Assembly (NCBI RefSeq): GCF_003014675.1
Contig: NZ_PYAU01000001.1
Location: forward strand, 2,728,001-2,792,000
From: Labedella gwakjiensis
GTDB taxonomy: Bacteria > Actinomycetota > Actinomycetes > Actinomycetales > Microbacteriaceae
Direction: 5' to 3'
Length of the DNA stretch: 64,000 bases
This document shows positions 1 through 10,870 of this stretch, one piece after another. Positions within the stretch are counted from its first letter, which is position 1. Each line of letters opens with the position of its first letter. Under the pieces are notes generated by a model. It did not search any database and was not told where the DNA came from. It saw only the letters and a list, made by a program, of their open reading frames with translations. The position numbers and the translations under genes were made by a program.

Positions 1-2
1 CC

Positions 3-302
3 TGCTTCCTCGGCCTCACGGCCGGCAGCATCCTCTTCGCGAACCGTTTCCGCGACTCCGAGGTCTATATCCCGGTGTTCTTCGGCATCGTCATGGGTGG
101 ATGGATCCTGAAGTTCGTCATCTTCTTCGCTGTGGCCTTCGTCCTGCGCGATCAGAGCTGGATCTCGACGCCCATCATGTTCGTGAGTCTCATCGTCGGA
201 ACTCTCGCGACGCTCGTCGCCGACGTCTTCGTGATCGCGAAGTCGCGGATGCCGTATGCGAGCGACGTGAAGCTTCCCACCTACACGGATGCCGATGACT
301 GA
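3..302 (+). CDS. AtpI-like membrane protein, 3' part only
   Basis: The reading frame is open from the first bases of the window and ends at TGA 300-302, so the gene begins upstream. The visible 99 residues are hydrophobic, with about three membrane segments, and end in a short polar tail (KLPTYTDADD). Its place directly before atpB matches the small membrane protein (AtpI or ATP synthase protein I) that often leads the atp operon and is thought to help assemble the c-ring. The identification rests on position and topology; no diagnostic motif is visible. Confidence 0.6.
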   Translation, partial: CFLGLTAGSILFANRFRDSEVYIPVFFGIVMGGWILKFVIFFAVAFVLRDQSWISTPIMFVSLIVGTLATLVADVFVIAKSRMPYASDVKLPTYTDADD

Positions 303-332
303 ATCTGCCCAGGGTTCGTGACCCGCCCGGAA

Positions 333-344
333 TATTGATAGAGT
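333..344 (+). promoter_or_regulatory. possible -10 region before atpB
   Basis: An AT-rich patch (TATTGAT followed by TAGAGT) stands out in the 154-base gap between the AtpI-like gene and atpB. TTCGTG at 315-320 lies 18 bases before TAGAGT. It could give atpB its own promoter with a leader of about 100 bases. The evidence is base composition only. Confidence 0.3.
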
Positions 345-456
345 TAGAGGAGATTCCCCAACCGTTTCCCACACTTTGCCGTGTGCGCGGTATGGCGTCT
401 TCCGAACGTTCGTCGACGCGAGAGCAGAGCTCCACGCCCCGAAACAGGAGATAGCG

Positions 457-1568
<1,112 letters not shown>

Positions 1569-1593
1569 TCCGACCCCCCGTAGAGGAGTCAAC

Positions 1594-2163
1594 GTGCTTC
1601 ACGCAGTAGTACTGAGGGCAGCCGAGGAGGGCGAGGCGCCGAACCCGCTCTTCCCGGCCAGCTACGACATCATCTGGTCGTCTGTCTGCTTCGTCATCAT
1701 CCTCGTCGCGTTCTGGCGCGTCTTCCTTCCGCGTATGCAGAAGCTGCTCGACGCGCGATCGGCAGCTATCGAGGGCAACATCGCGAAGGCCGACGAGGCC
1801 CAGCGCCAGGCCGAGGCAGCGCTCGAGCAGTACACCGCTCAGCTCGCCGAGGCACGGCAGGAGGCAGCGGCCATCCGCGAGGGTGCTCGTGAGGACGGCA
1901 AGAAGATCGTCGCCGAGGCGAAGGATCAGGCCGTCGCCGAGGCGCAGCGCGTCCAGGCCGGCGCCCAGGCCCAGATCGAGGCAGAGCGTCAGGCGGCCGT
2001 CGTGTCGCTGCGTCGCGACGTCGGAACGCTCGCGCTCGACCTCGCAGGCAACGTCATCGGAGAGACCCTCACGGACGACGCGAAGGCGTCAGCTCTCGTG
2101 GACCGCTTCCTCGCGGACCTCGAGGCATCGGAGAAGGCCAGCCCTTCAGCAAGGAACAACTGA
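1594..2163 (+). CDS. atpF: ATP synthase F0 subunit b
   Basis: Peripheral-stalk subunit of 189 residues. One N-terminal membrane helix (about residues 26-46, IIWSSVCFVIILVAFWRVF) is followed by a long charged, alanine- and glutamate-rich coiled coil that reaches F1. GTG start, with AGAGGAG at 1582-1588. It is a separate protein, unlike the b-delta fusion of mycobacteria. Confidence 0.95.
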   Translation: MLHAVVLRAAEEGEAPNPLFPASYDIIWSSVCFVIILVAFWRVFLPRMQKLLDARSAAIEGNIAKADEAQRQAEAALEQYTAQLAEARQEAAAIREGAREDGKKIVAEAKDQAVAEAQRVQAGAQAQIEAERQAAVVSLRRDVGTLALDLAGNVIGETLTDDAKASALVDRFLADLEASEKASPSARNN

Positions 2164-2169
2164 CCAGTC

Positions 2170-2961
2170 ATGGGTAGCGCAACACGGGAGGCACTCGTCT
2201 CGTCGAAGCAGGTCCTCGACGCGACGGGCTCCGTCGACCTCGCGGTCGCATCGGAGCTGTTCCAGGTCGGGCGGGCCGTCGGCGGCTCGCTCCAGCTCCG
2301 GAGCCTCCTCACCGACCCATCGACTCCGGACGACACGAAGCGTGCGATCGTCGAGCGGGTGTTCGCCCAGACCGGCGACACCACCCGTTCGCTCGTCACG
2401 TCACTCGTGTCGGCTCGGTGGTCGAGCCACGACGACCTGCTCGAGGGGATCGAGGAGCTCGCGCTCCGTGCCTCTGCTGTCGCGACGGGCGACCAGGCAT
2501 CGATCGCCTCCGAGCTGTTCGAGTTCGGTCGCGTGGTCTCGAGCGACGCGGAGCTCGAGCTGGCTCTCGCCTCCAAGCTCGGCCGACCCGAGGCGAAGGC
2601 TGCTCTCGTCGAGCAGCTCCTGAACGGCAAGGCGTCGCCCGCAACGGTGACGATCATCAGTTCGCTCGTGCAGCAGCCGCGCGGCCGCCGCATCGGCGAG
2701 CTCCTCCGTCACGCTGCGCGCGTGGTGGCGGATCAGCGCGGCCAGACCGTCGCGACGGTCACGAGCGCGACGCCCCTCGGCGACGCGCAGCTCGAGCGGC
2801 TCCGTTCTGCTCTGTCCGGCAGCTACGGCCGCGACCTCACGATCAACGAAGTCGTCGATCGGTCGCTCGTCGGCGGGCTCCGCATCCAGGTGGCGGACGA
2901 CGTCATCGACGGCAGCATCTCGTCCCGTTTGGGCGAGCTCAGAAGACAACTCGCCGGCTGA
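2170..2961 (+). CDS. atpH: ATP synthase F1 subunit delta, duplicated N-terminal domain
   Basis: OSCP/delta subunit, which links the b stalk to the top of F1. At 263 residues it is about 85 longer than E. coli delta (177). The extra length comes from an internal repeat: [12 protein letters not shown] (about residue 26) returns as [12 protein letters not shown] (about residue 114), each followed by a similar K-R/A-rich helix ending in VERVF or VEQLL. The C-terminal region ([16 protein letters not shown] onward) is the normal delta C-terminal domain. ATG start six bases after atpF. Confidence 0.94.
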   Translation: MGSATREALVSSKQVLDATGSVDLAVASELFQVGRAVGGSLQLRSLLTDPSTPDDTKRAIVERVFAQTGDTTRSLVTSLVSARWSSHDDLLEGIEELALRASAVATGDQASIASELFEFGRVVSSDAELELALASKLGRPEAKAALVEQLLNGKASPATVTIISSLVQQPRGRRIGELLRHAARVVADQRGQTVATVTSATPLGDAQLERLRSALSGSYGRDLTINEVVDRSLVGGLRIQVADDVIDGSISSRLGELRRQLAG

Positions 2962-3010
2962 CGCCGAGCGCAGGCATTTCACGGGAACACCCCACAGGAT
3001 AGGGAAGAAG

Positions 3011-4648
3011 ATGGCAGAACTCACGATCAGCCCGGATGAGATCCGGAACGCGCTGAAGGACTTCGTCACGTCGTACGAGCCCACCGGCGCTGCGACGACC
3101 GAGGTCGGCCACGTCACCAACGCATCGGACGGCATCGCCCACGTCGAGGGTCTCCCCGGCGTCATGGCGAACGAGCTCATCCGCTTCGGCGACGGCACGC
3201 TCGGACTCGCGCTCAACCTCGACGAAGACGAGATCGGTGTCGTCGTCCTGGGTGAGTTCACCGGAATCGAGGAGGGCCAGGAGGTCACCCGCACCGGAGA
3301 GGTCCTCTCCGTGCCCGTGGGCGACGGCTACCTCGGTCGCGTCGTCGACACGCTCGGAAACCCGATCGACGGCCTCGGAGAGGTCGCGTCGAGCGGCCGC
3401 CGTGCCCTCGAGCTCCAGGCGCCCGGCGTCATGCAGCGCAAGTCGGTGCACGAGCCGCTCCAGACCGGCATCAAGGCCATCGACGCCATGATCCCCGTCG
3501 GCCGCGGCCAGCGTCAGCTCATCATCGGCGACCGTCAGACCGGTAAGACGGCCATCGCGATCGACACGATCATCAACCAGAAGGCCAACTGGGACTCGGG
3601 CGACGAGAACAAGCAGGTTCGCTGCATCTACGTCGCCATCGGCCAGAAGGGTTCCACGATCGCCTCCGTCAAGGGCGCGCTCGAGGACGCCGGAGCCATG
3701 GAGTACACGACGATCGTCGCGGCCCCCGCCTCCGACCCCGCCGGCTTCAAGTACCTCGCTCCGTACACGGGCTCCGCCATCGGTCAGCACTGGATGTACG
3801 AGGGCAAGCACGTCCTCATCATCTTCGACGACCTGTCGAAGCAGGCAGAGGCCTACCGCGCCGTGTCCCTCCTCCTCCGTCGCCCGCCGGGCCGCGAGGC
3901 GTACCCCGGCGACGTGTTCTACCTGCACTCCCGCCTGCTCGAGCGTTGCGCGAAGCTCTCCGACGAGCTCGGCGCCGGATCGATGACGGGTCTCCCGATC
4001 ATCGAGACGAAGGCGAACGACGTCTCCGCATATATCCCGACCAACGTGATCTCGATCACCGACGGCCAGATCTTCCTCCAGTCCGACCTCTTCAACGCCA
4101 ACCAGCGTCCGGCGGTCGACGTGGGTATCTCCGTCTCTCGAGTCGGCGGTGACGCTCAGGTCAAGTCGATCAAGAAGGTCTCGGGAACGCTCAAGCTCGA
4201 GCTCGCCCAGTACCGCTCGCTCGAGGCGTTCGCGATGTTCGCGTCCGACCTCGACCCGGCCAGCCGCCGCCAGCTCGCCCGAGGCGCTCGCCTCACCGAG
4301 CTGCTCAAGCAGCCGCAGTACTCGCCCTACCCCGTGGAGGAGCAGGTCGTCTCGATCTGGGCCGGCACCAAGGGCAAGCTCGACTCGATCGCGATCGAGG
4401 ACGTCCTGCGCTTCGAGCGCGAGATGCTCGACTACCTCGGCCGCAACACGAACGTGCTCACCACGCTCCGCGAGACGAACGTCCTCGACGACGACACCAC
4501 CGCCGAGATGGAGAAGGCTATCGACGCCTTCGCCCTCGAGTTCCAGGCCGGCGACGGCCACGGGATCGGCGACCCGGGTTCGGAGGACGTCGACTCCCTC
4601 GAGGCCGAGAACGTCGGCCAGGAGAAGATCGTGAAGGGTCGCCGCTAG
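3011..4648 (+). CDS. atpA: ATP synthase F1 subunit alpha
   Basis: Non-catalytic nucleotide-binding subunit of F1, 545 residues. It carries the P-loop GDRQTGKT (about residues 173-180), the Walker B run [12 protein letters not shown] and the alpha signature near [30 protein letters not shown] precedes the ATG. The acidic tail after about residue 510 ([15 protein letters not shown]) is typical of actinobacterial alpha subunits. Confidence 0.98.
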   Translation: MAELTISPDEIRNALKDFVTSYEPTGAATTEVGHVTNASDGIAHVEGLPGVMANELIRFGDGTLGLALNLDEDEIGVVVLGEFTGIEEGQEVTRTGEVLSVPVGDGYLGRVVDTLGNPIDGLGEVASSGRRALELQAPGVMQRKSVHEPLQTGIKAIDAMIPVGRGQRQLIIGDRQTGKTAIAIDTIINQKANWDSGDENKQVRCIYVAIGQKGSTIASVKGALEDAGAMEYTTIVAAPASDPAGFKYLAPYTGSAIGQHWMYEGKHVLIIFDDLSKQAEAYRAVSLLLRRPPGREAYPGDVFYLHSRLLERCAKLSDELGAGSMTGLPIIETKANDVSAYIPTNVISITDGQIFLQSDLFNANQRPAVDVGISVSRVGGDAQVKSIKKVSGTLKLELAQYRSLEAFAMFASDLDPASRRQLARGARLTELLKQPQYSPYPVEEQVVSIWAGTKGKLDSIAIEDVLRFEREMLDYLGRNTNVLTTLRETNVLDDDTTAEMEKAIDAFALEFQAGDGHGIGDPGSEDVDSLEAENVGQEKIVKGRR

Positions 4649-4651
4649 TCC

Positions 4652-7041
<2,390 letters not shown>

Positions 7042-7043
7042 TC

Positions 7044-7313
7044 ATGGCGGGCGCTCCGCTCACCGTCAGCGTCGTCGCCGCGGACCACGAGGTGTGGACC
7101 GGCGAGGCGACGATGGTCGTCGCTCGCACCGTCGAGGGCGAGATCGGTATCCTCCCGGGTCACGAGCCCATGCTCGCCATCCTCGCGAAGGGTGAGGTCC
7201 GCCTCACCCTGGCCGACGGACGCAAGCTGACGGCGAACGCCGAGGACGGATTCCTCTCCGTGGAGAAGAACGTCGTCTCGATCGTGGCGGGCACCGCGAG
7301 CCTCGTCTCGTAG
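7044..7313 (+). CDS. atpC: ATP synthase F1 subunit epsilon, short form
   Basis: Rotor subunit at the foot of gamma. Only 89 residues are encoded, covering the N-terminal beta-sandwich (EGEIGILPGHEPMLAIL is diagnostic). The C-terminal pair of helices that in longer homologues (about 120-140 residues) can block rotation is absent. The stop is clean and no lost continuation is visible, so this looks like a natural short form. It starts two bases after atpD and ends the operon. Confidence 0.95.
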   Translation: MAGAPLTVSVVAADHEVWTGEATMVVARTVEGEIGILPGHEPMLAILAKGEVRLTLADGRKLTANAEDGFLSVEKNVVSIVAGTASLVS

Positions 7314-7340
7314 TCCCCTCCGTTCTTCCTCTCCTCCGTA

Positions 7341-7399
7341 CGCCCCGTGCTTCTCCTGCTCCCTCCGTCTGAGACGAAGGTGCAGGGAGGCACGGGGCG
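7341..7399. repeat. inverted repeat spanning the yaaA start
   Basis: CGCCCCGTGC (7341-7350) pairs perfectly with GCACGGGGCG (7390-7399). Some of the interior can also pair. The left arm contains the GTG start of yaaA (7347-7349). It may end or attenuate atp transcription, or hide the yaaA start in RNA. No T-run follows. Confidence 0.5.
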
Positions 7400-8129
7400 T
7401 TCGTTGTTGCTCGGTGCTTTGAGCTTCCCCGAGCTCACGCGAGTTCGCTCCCGGGTGCTCTCCGCCCTCGCGGAACTGTCGGCGGACCCGGAAGCCGCGG
7501 CTCGGGCCCTGAAACTGGGTCCGAAGGGGCTCGGGGAGATCGCGGTGAACCGTGCGGTGCGCCGGTCGGCCACCGTACCGGCGATCGACCGGTACACCGG
7601 AGTGCTGTACGACGCGCTCGACGCCGCCACGCTCTCGACGTCGGCTCGGGCTTTCGCTGCCGAGCATCTCGTCATCCAGTCCGCCCTCTTCGGACCGGTG
7701 GGCGCCCTCGATCCCATTCCCGGATACCGGCTGTCGCACTCCACGTCGCTCCCGGGCGTGCGACTCACGCAGACGTGGGCCGGCCCCGCCGGTGCTGCGC
7801 TCTCCGCCGCCGGGGGACTCGTCGTCGATCTCCGATCGGAAGGCTACGCGGCGCTCGGCCCGCTCGGCGAACCCTCCCACTCGGTCTATGTGCGCGTGGT
7901 GTCGGTGGACGGCGACGGCCGCCGCCGCGCACTCAACCACTTCAACAAGAAGACGAAGGGCCTCTTTGCCCGAGCCCTCGTCGAGAGCGGCGTCGTCCTG
8001 GAGAGCGTCGATGAGCTCACGGCGTGGAGCGAAGGCGCCGGCTTCGTGCTCACGCCGGGAGCTGAGCCGGGGGAGTGGGATCTCCTGGTGCCGGAGGCAG
8101 CCTCAGCTCCCGCTACCGGCGCCCGCTGA
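7347..8129 (+). CDS. yaaA: YaaA (DUF328) peroxide-stress protein
   Basis: Family known in E. coli for limiting free intracellular iron and Fenton damage during peroxide stress. The N-terminus LLLLPPSETKVQGG and the internal KGLFARALVESG and HFNKKTKG segments match the family, and 260 residues is the usual length. GTG 7347 is chosen because the family begins at this hydrophobic strand. It lies 33 bases after atpC but is probably unrelated to it. Its 3' end overlaps the convergent tag gene by 27 bases. Confidence 0.88.
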   Translation: MLLLLPPSETKVQGGTGRSLLLGALSFPELTRVRSRVLSALAELSADPEAAARALKLGPKGLGEIAVNRAVRRSATVPAIDRYTGVLYDALDAATLSTSARAFAAEHLVIQSALFGPVGALDPIPGYRLSHSTSLPGVRLTQTWAGPAGAALSAAGGLVVDLRSEGYAALGPLGEPSHSVYVRVVSVDGDGRRRALNHFNKKTKGLFARALVESGVVLESVDELTAWSEGAGFVLTPGAEPGEWDLLVPEAASAPATGAR

Positions 8130-8768
8130 GGTCGCGTCCGTCTCGCGCGCACGCCAGCAGCCGTCGAGGTGGTCGTCGACGAGACCCGCCGACTGCATGA
8201 GCGCATGCATGGTCGTCGGTCCGACGAAGCGGAATCCGTGTGCGCGCAACTCGGAGCTGAGGGCATGGGACTCCGGGGTGGTCGTCGCGATGTCGTCCCA
8301 CGTCCGCGGGCGGGGTCGTCCCTCCCGCGGGGGTGCGAAACTCCAGACGAGTTCGCCGAGCGGGCGATCGAGCCGCAGCATCGCCTGTGCGTTCCGGATC
8401 GTCGCCTCGATCTTCATCCGGTTGCGGATGATGCCGGCGTCGCCCATGAGCCGAACGACGTCGTCGTCTCCCATCGCCGCGACGACCTCCGGCTCGAATC
8501 CCGCGAACGCTGAGCGAAATGCCGGGCGTCTCTTGAGGATCGTGATCCAGGAGAGTCCGGACTGGAAGCCCTCGAGGCTGATCTTCTCGAACAGCTCGCG
8601 GTCGCCGCGGAGCTCTCGGCCCCATTCCTCGTCGTGGTAGCGCTGGTACTCGGGGTCGTCGCCGCACCACGAACACCGGAGACGACCGTCTGCGCCCTCG
8701 ACGAGAGGCTGACGCGGCGGTCGTACCACCGGTGTCGAGGGCTGATTCTGCTGATCGGGAGTGTCCAT
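8103..8768 (-). CDS. tag: DNA-3-methyladenine glycosylase I
   Basis: Base-excision repair glycosylase that removes 3-methyladenine. The 221 residues include the family hallmarks CSWCGDDPEYQRYHDEEWG near residue 33 and SLEGFQSGLSWITILKRR, with the late histidines in the TTMHALMQ region. An N-terminal extension of about 25 polar residues is present. ATG 8768 is preceded by TATTCT with a six-base gap, suggesting a leaderless transcript. Confidence 0.93.
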   Translation of the reverse strand: MDTPDQQNQPSTPVVRPPRQPLVEGADGRLRCSWCGDDPEYQRYHDEEWGRELRGDRELFEKISLEGFQSGLSWITILKRRPAFRSAFAGFEPEVVAAMGDDDVVRLMGDAGIIRNRMKIEATIRNAQAMLRLDRPLGELVWSFAPPREGRPRPRTWDDIATTTPESHALSSELRAHGFRFVGPTTMHALMQSAGLVDDHLDGCWRARETDATSAGAGSGS

Positions 8769-8774
8769 GCCCCG

Positions 8775-8780
8775 AGAATA
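8775..8780 (-). promoter_or_regulatory. -10 hexamer TATTCT of tag (leaderless)
   Basis: On the minus strand TATTCT lies exactly six bases before the ATG of tag, so transcription should begin at or next to the start codon. No Shine-Dalgarno sequence is possible. Confidence 0.65.
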
Positions 8781-8890
8781 CGGCGAGCCACCGGCGCTCC
8801 GACCTGGGCGATGTCAGCCGTGGGACAGGAGAGCGCTCGTCGACCTGTGGACGACGAGTCAAGCCGACGGCGATGCCGCGTCTGCGCGAC

Positions 8891-8896
8891 TAGCCT
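8891..8896 (+). promoter_or_regulatory. -10 hexamer TAGCCT of the aldo/keto reductase (leaderless)
   Basis: TAGCCT, then GGAAGC, then ATG 8903. The six-base gap places the transcription start at the A of ATG. Confidence 0.65.
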
Positions 8897-8902
8897 GGAA
8901 GC

Positions 8903-9865
8903 ATGGCAGACATGGAATACCGCCCGCTCGGTCCCTCGGGGCTCATGGTCTCTACCGTCGGAATCGGTTGCAACAATTTCGGCCGCTCCGGCACCGTCAC
9001 GGAGACGCAGGAGGGAACGGACGCCGTCGTCGACGCCGCGATCGACGCAGGTGTCACTCTCTTCGACACGGCCGACATCTACGGCAAGGAGCCCGGTCTC
9101 AGCGAGACGCTCATGGGGAACAGCCTGCGCGGTCGCCGCGACCAGGTGATCGTCGCGACGAAGTTCGGCCACAGCGAGTACGAGGTCGGCATCCCGAGCT
9201 GGGGCGCGAAGGGGTCGCGTCGCTACGTGCGCCTCGCCGTCGAGGCGTCGCTGAAGCGACTGCAGACCGATTGGATCGACCTCTACCAGCTGCACACGCC
9301 CGACCCGGTCACCCCCATCGAGGAGACCCTCGCGGCTCTCGATGAGCTCGTCGTCGAGGGCAAGGTGCGCTACATCGGCCATTCGAACTTCTCCGGCTGG
9401 CAGGCCGTGGAGGCCGACTGGGCCGCCCAGTCGGCGGGTACGACCTCCTTCGTCTCCGCGCAGAACGAGTACAGCCTCATCGTCCGCGATGCGGAGAAGG
9501 AGCTCCTCCCCGCCCTCGATGCCTACGGCATCGGCTTCCTTCCCTACTTCCCGTTGTACAACGGGCTGTTCACGGGGAAGTTCAGCCGTTCGGGTGGCCC
9601 GAGCGACTCTCGGATCATGCGGCAGCGTCCGCACCTCCTGGAGAACGCGCCGTGGGACGCGATCGAGAAGTTCGAGTCGTTCTGCGCTAAACGCGACATC
9701 ACGATGCTGCAGGCGACCGTCGGCTGGCTCCTCGCCCAGCCGGCGCTCACGAGCGTGATCGCCGGGGCCACACGGCCCGAGCAGATCGCGCAGAACGCGC
9801 AGGCGGCCACGGCGTGGGACGCGAGCGACGAGGACATCGCCGAGATCGGCGCGTTGTTCGCCTGA
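8903..9865 (+). CDS. aldo/keto reductase
   Basis: NADPH-dependent reductase of the AKR superfamily, 320 residues, single TIM barrel. The active-site tyrosine is in FDTADIYG, the lysine in VATKFGHSEY, the family aspartate-proline run in LHTPDPVTP, and the cofactor-binding end in GWLLAQPALTSVIAGATRPEQI. It resembles the general-stress YajO/YghZ-like branch; the substrate cannot be told. It is divergent from tag across 134 bases. Confidence 0.9.
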   Translation: MADMEYRPLGPSGLMVSTVGIGCNNFGRSGTVTETQEGTDAVVDAAIDAGVTLFDTADIYGKEPGLSETLMGNSLRGRRDQVIVATKFGHSEYEVGIPSWGAKGSRRYVRLAVEASLKRLQTDWIDLYQLHTPDPVTPIEETLAALDELVVEGKVRYIGHSNFSGWQAVEADWAAQSAGTTSFVSAQNEYSLIVRDAEKELLPALDAYGIGFLPYFPLYNGLFTGKFSRSGGPSDSRIMRQRPHLLENAPWDAIEKFESFCAKRDITMLQATVGWLLAQPALTSVIAGATRPEQIAQNAQAATAWDASDEDIAEIGALFA

Positions 9866-9911
9866 CGTATCCGCGGGCACCCCAGTGGATGGCGTCCGCC
9901 CGTCGCGCCGC

Positions 9912-9917
9912 TAGGAT
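9912..9917 (+). promoter_or_regulatory. -10 hexamer TAGGAT before the PP2C gene
   Basis: TAGGAT fits the actinobacterial TANNNT -10 box. It leaves a leader of about 45 bases with GAAGGG (9956-9961) ahead of GTG 9969. Confidence 0.45.
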
Positions 9918-9968
9918 TTCCTGGAAGGCGTCAACCCCAAGCGCCAATCGACCTCGAAGGGTTCACCG

Positions 9969-10775
9969 GTGACCGAGACCATCGCGTTCGCGTCCTCCCG
10001 CGTCGTCGACGCGGGACGCGGACGCCGGATCGATCTCCGGTGGGCTGCGATCAGCGACACCGGTCGTCGACGCGACGTCAATCAGGATTCCCTCATCGTG
10101 GAGTTCCCGATCGTCGCGGTCGCCGATGGGATGGGTGGGTACACCGCTGGCGAGGTGGCGAGTGCGGCTGTCACGACGCGACTCCAGGAACTCGCGACCC
10201 GGAGCGATTCCGAGGTCTCAGAGGCCCGGATCGAGGAGGCCCTCAGGCGAGCGGTCTCCGATTTGGCCGAGTCCGTCGAGGACGTGTCGCCCGGCACCGG
10301 GACGACCGTGACGGGACTCGTCTTCGGCGTGCACGACGGGCTGCCGGGGTGGACCGTCTTCAACATCGGAGACTCCCGGGTGTACCGGCTCGACGGCGAC
10401 ACGCTGTCGCAGGTCACGACGGATCACTCCGTCGTCCAGGAGCTCGTGGCGATCGGTGCGATCACGCCGGACGAGGCCGAGACGCACCCGCACGGCAACG
10501 TGATCACGCGCGCCGTCGGCTTCTCCGAGGACCCGGTGCCGGACTATCTCGTCGCTCCCATCGAGGCCGACGTGAGATGGGTGGTCTGCTCGGACGGGCT
10601 CACGAAGGAGCTCACCGATTACGGCATCCGGCACTACCTGCTGCTCGGTAGCTCACCGGAGGAGGCCGCGCGTCTCCTCGTCGACGCCGCGGTCGAGAAC
10701 GGTGGGCGGGACAACATCTCGGTCATCGTCCTCGACGCGCTCGTCGGCGGCGAGGACGTGACCGAATCCGACTGA
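9969..10775 (+). CDS. PP2C-family serine/threonine phosphatase
   Basis: Soluble metal-dependent protein phosphatase of 268 residues. All PP2C motifs are present: RRRDVNQDS, VADGMGGYTAGE, FNIGDSRVYRL, CSDGLTKEL and the C-terminal GGRDNISVIVLDA, which supply the aspartates for the Mn/Mg site. There is no membrane anchor, unlike PstP of the cell-division kinase cluster. No kinase or FHA gene is adjacent. The next gene on the same strand, 95 bases on, is an EccC-like ATPase, and this phosphatase may regulate that system. Confidence 0.92.
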   Translation: MTETIAFASSRVVDAGRGRRIDLRWAAISDTGRRRDVNQDSLIVEFPIVAVADGMGGYTAGEVASAAVTTRLQELATRSDSEVSEARIEEALRRAVSDLAESVEDVSPGTGTTVTGLVFGVHDGLPGWTVFNIGDSRVYRLDGDTLSQVTTDHSVVQELVAIGAITPDEAETHPHGNVITRAVGFSEDPVPDYLVAPIEADVRWVVCSDGLTKELTDYGIRHYLLLGSSPEEAARLLVDAAVENGGRDNISVIVLDALVGGEDVTESD

Positions 10776-10870
10776 GCTCGGTCGTCGTCCCCAGGCGACC
10801 GCCGATCGAGGCGTCCACACGTCGACGCTTCTGTCGCCGCCGGGTTCCTCTCGCATGATCTGATCGGCGC

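Noticed and set aside
376-456. Extension of atpB to TTG 376
   Set aside because: The added 27 residues are not hydrophobic or AtpB-like, and the only good ribosome site is at 446-450.
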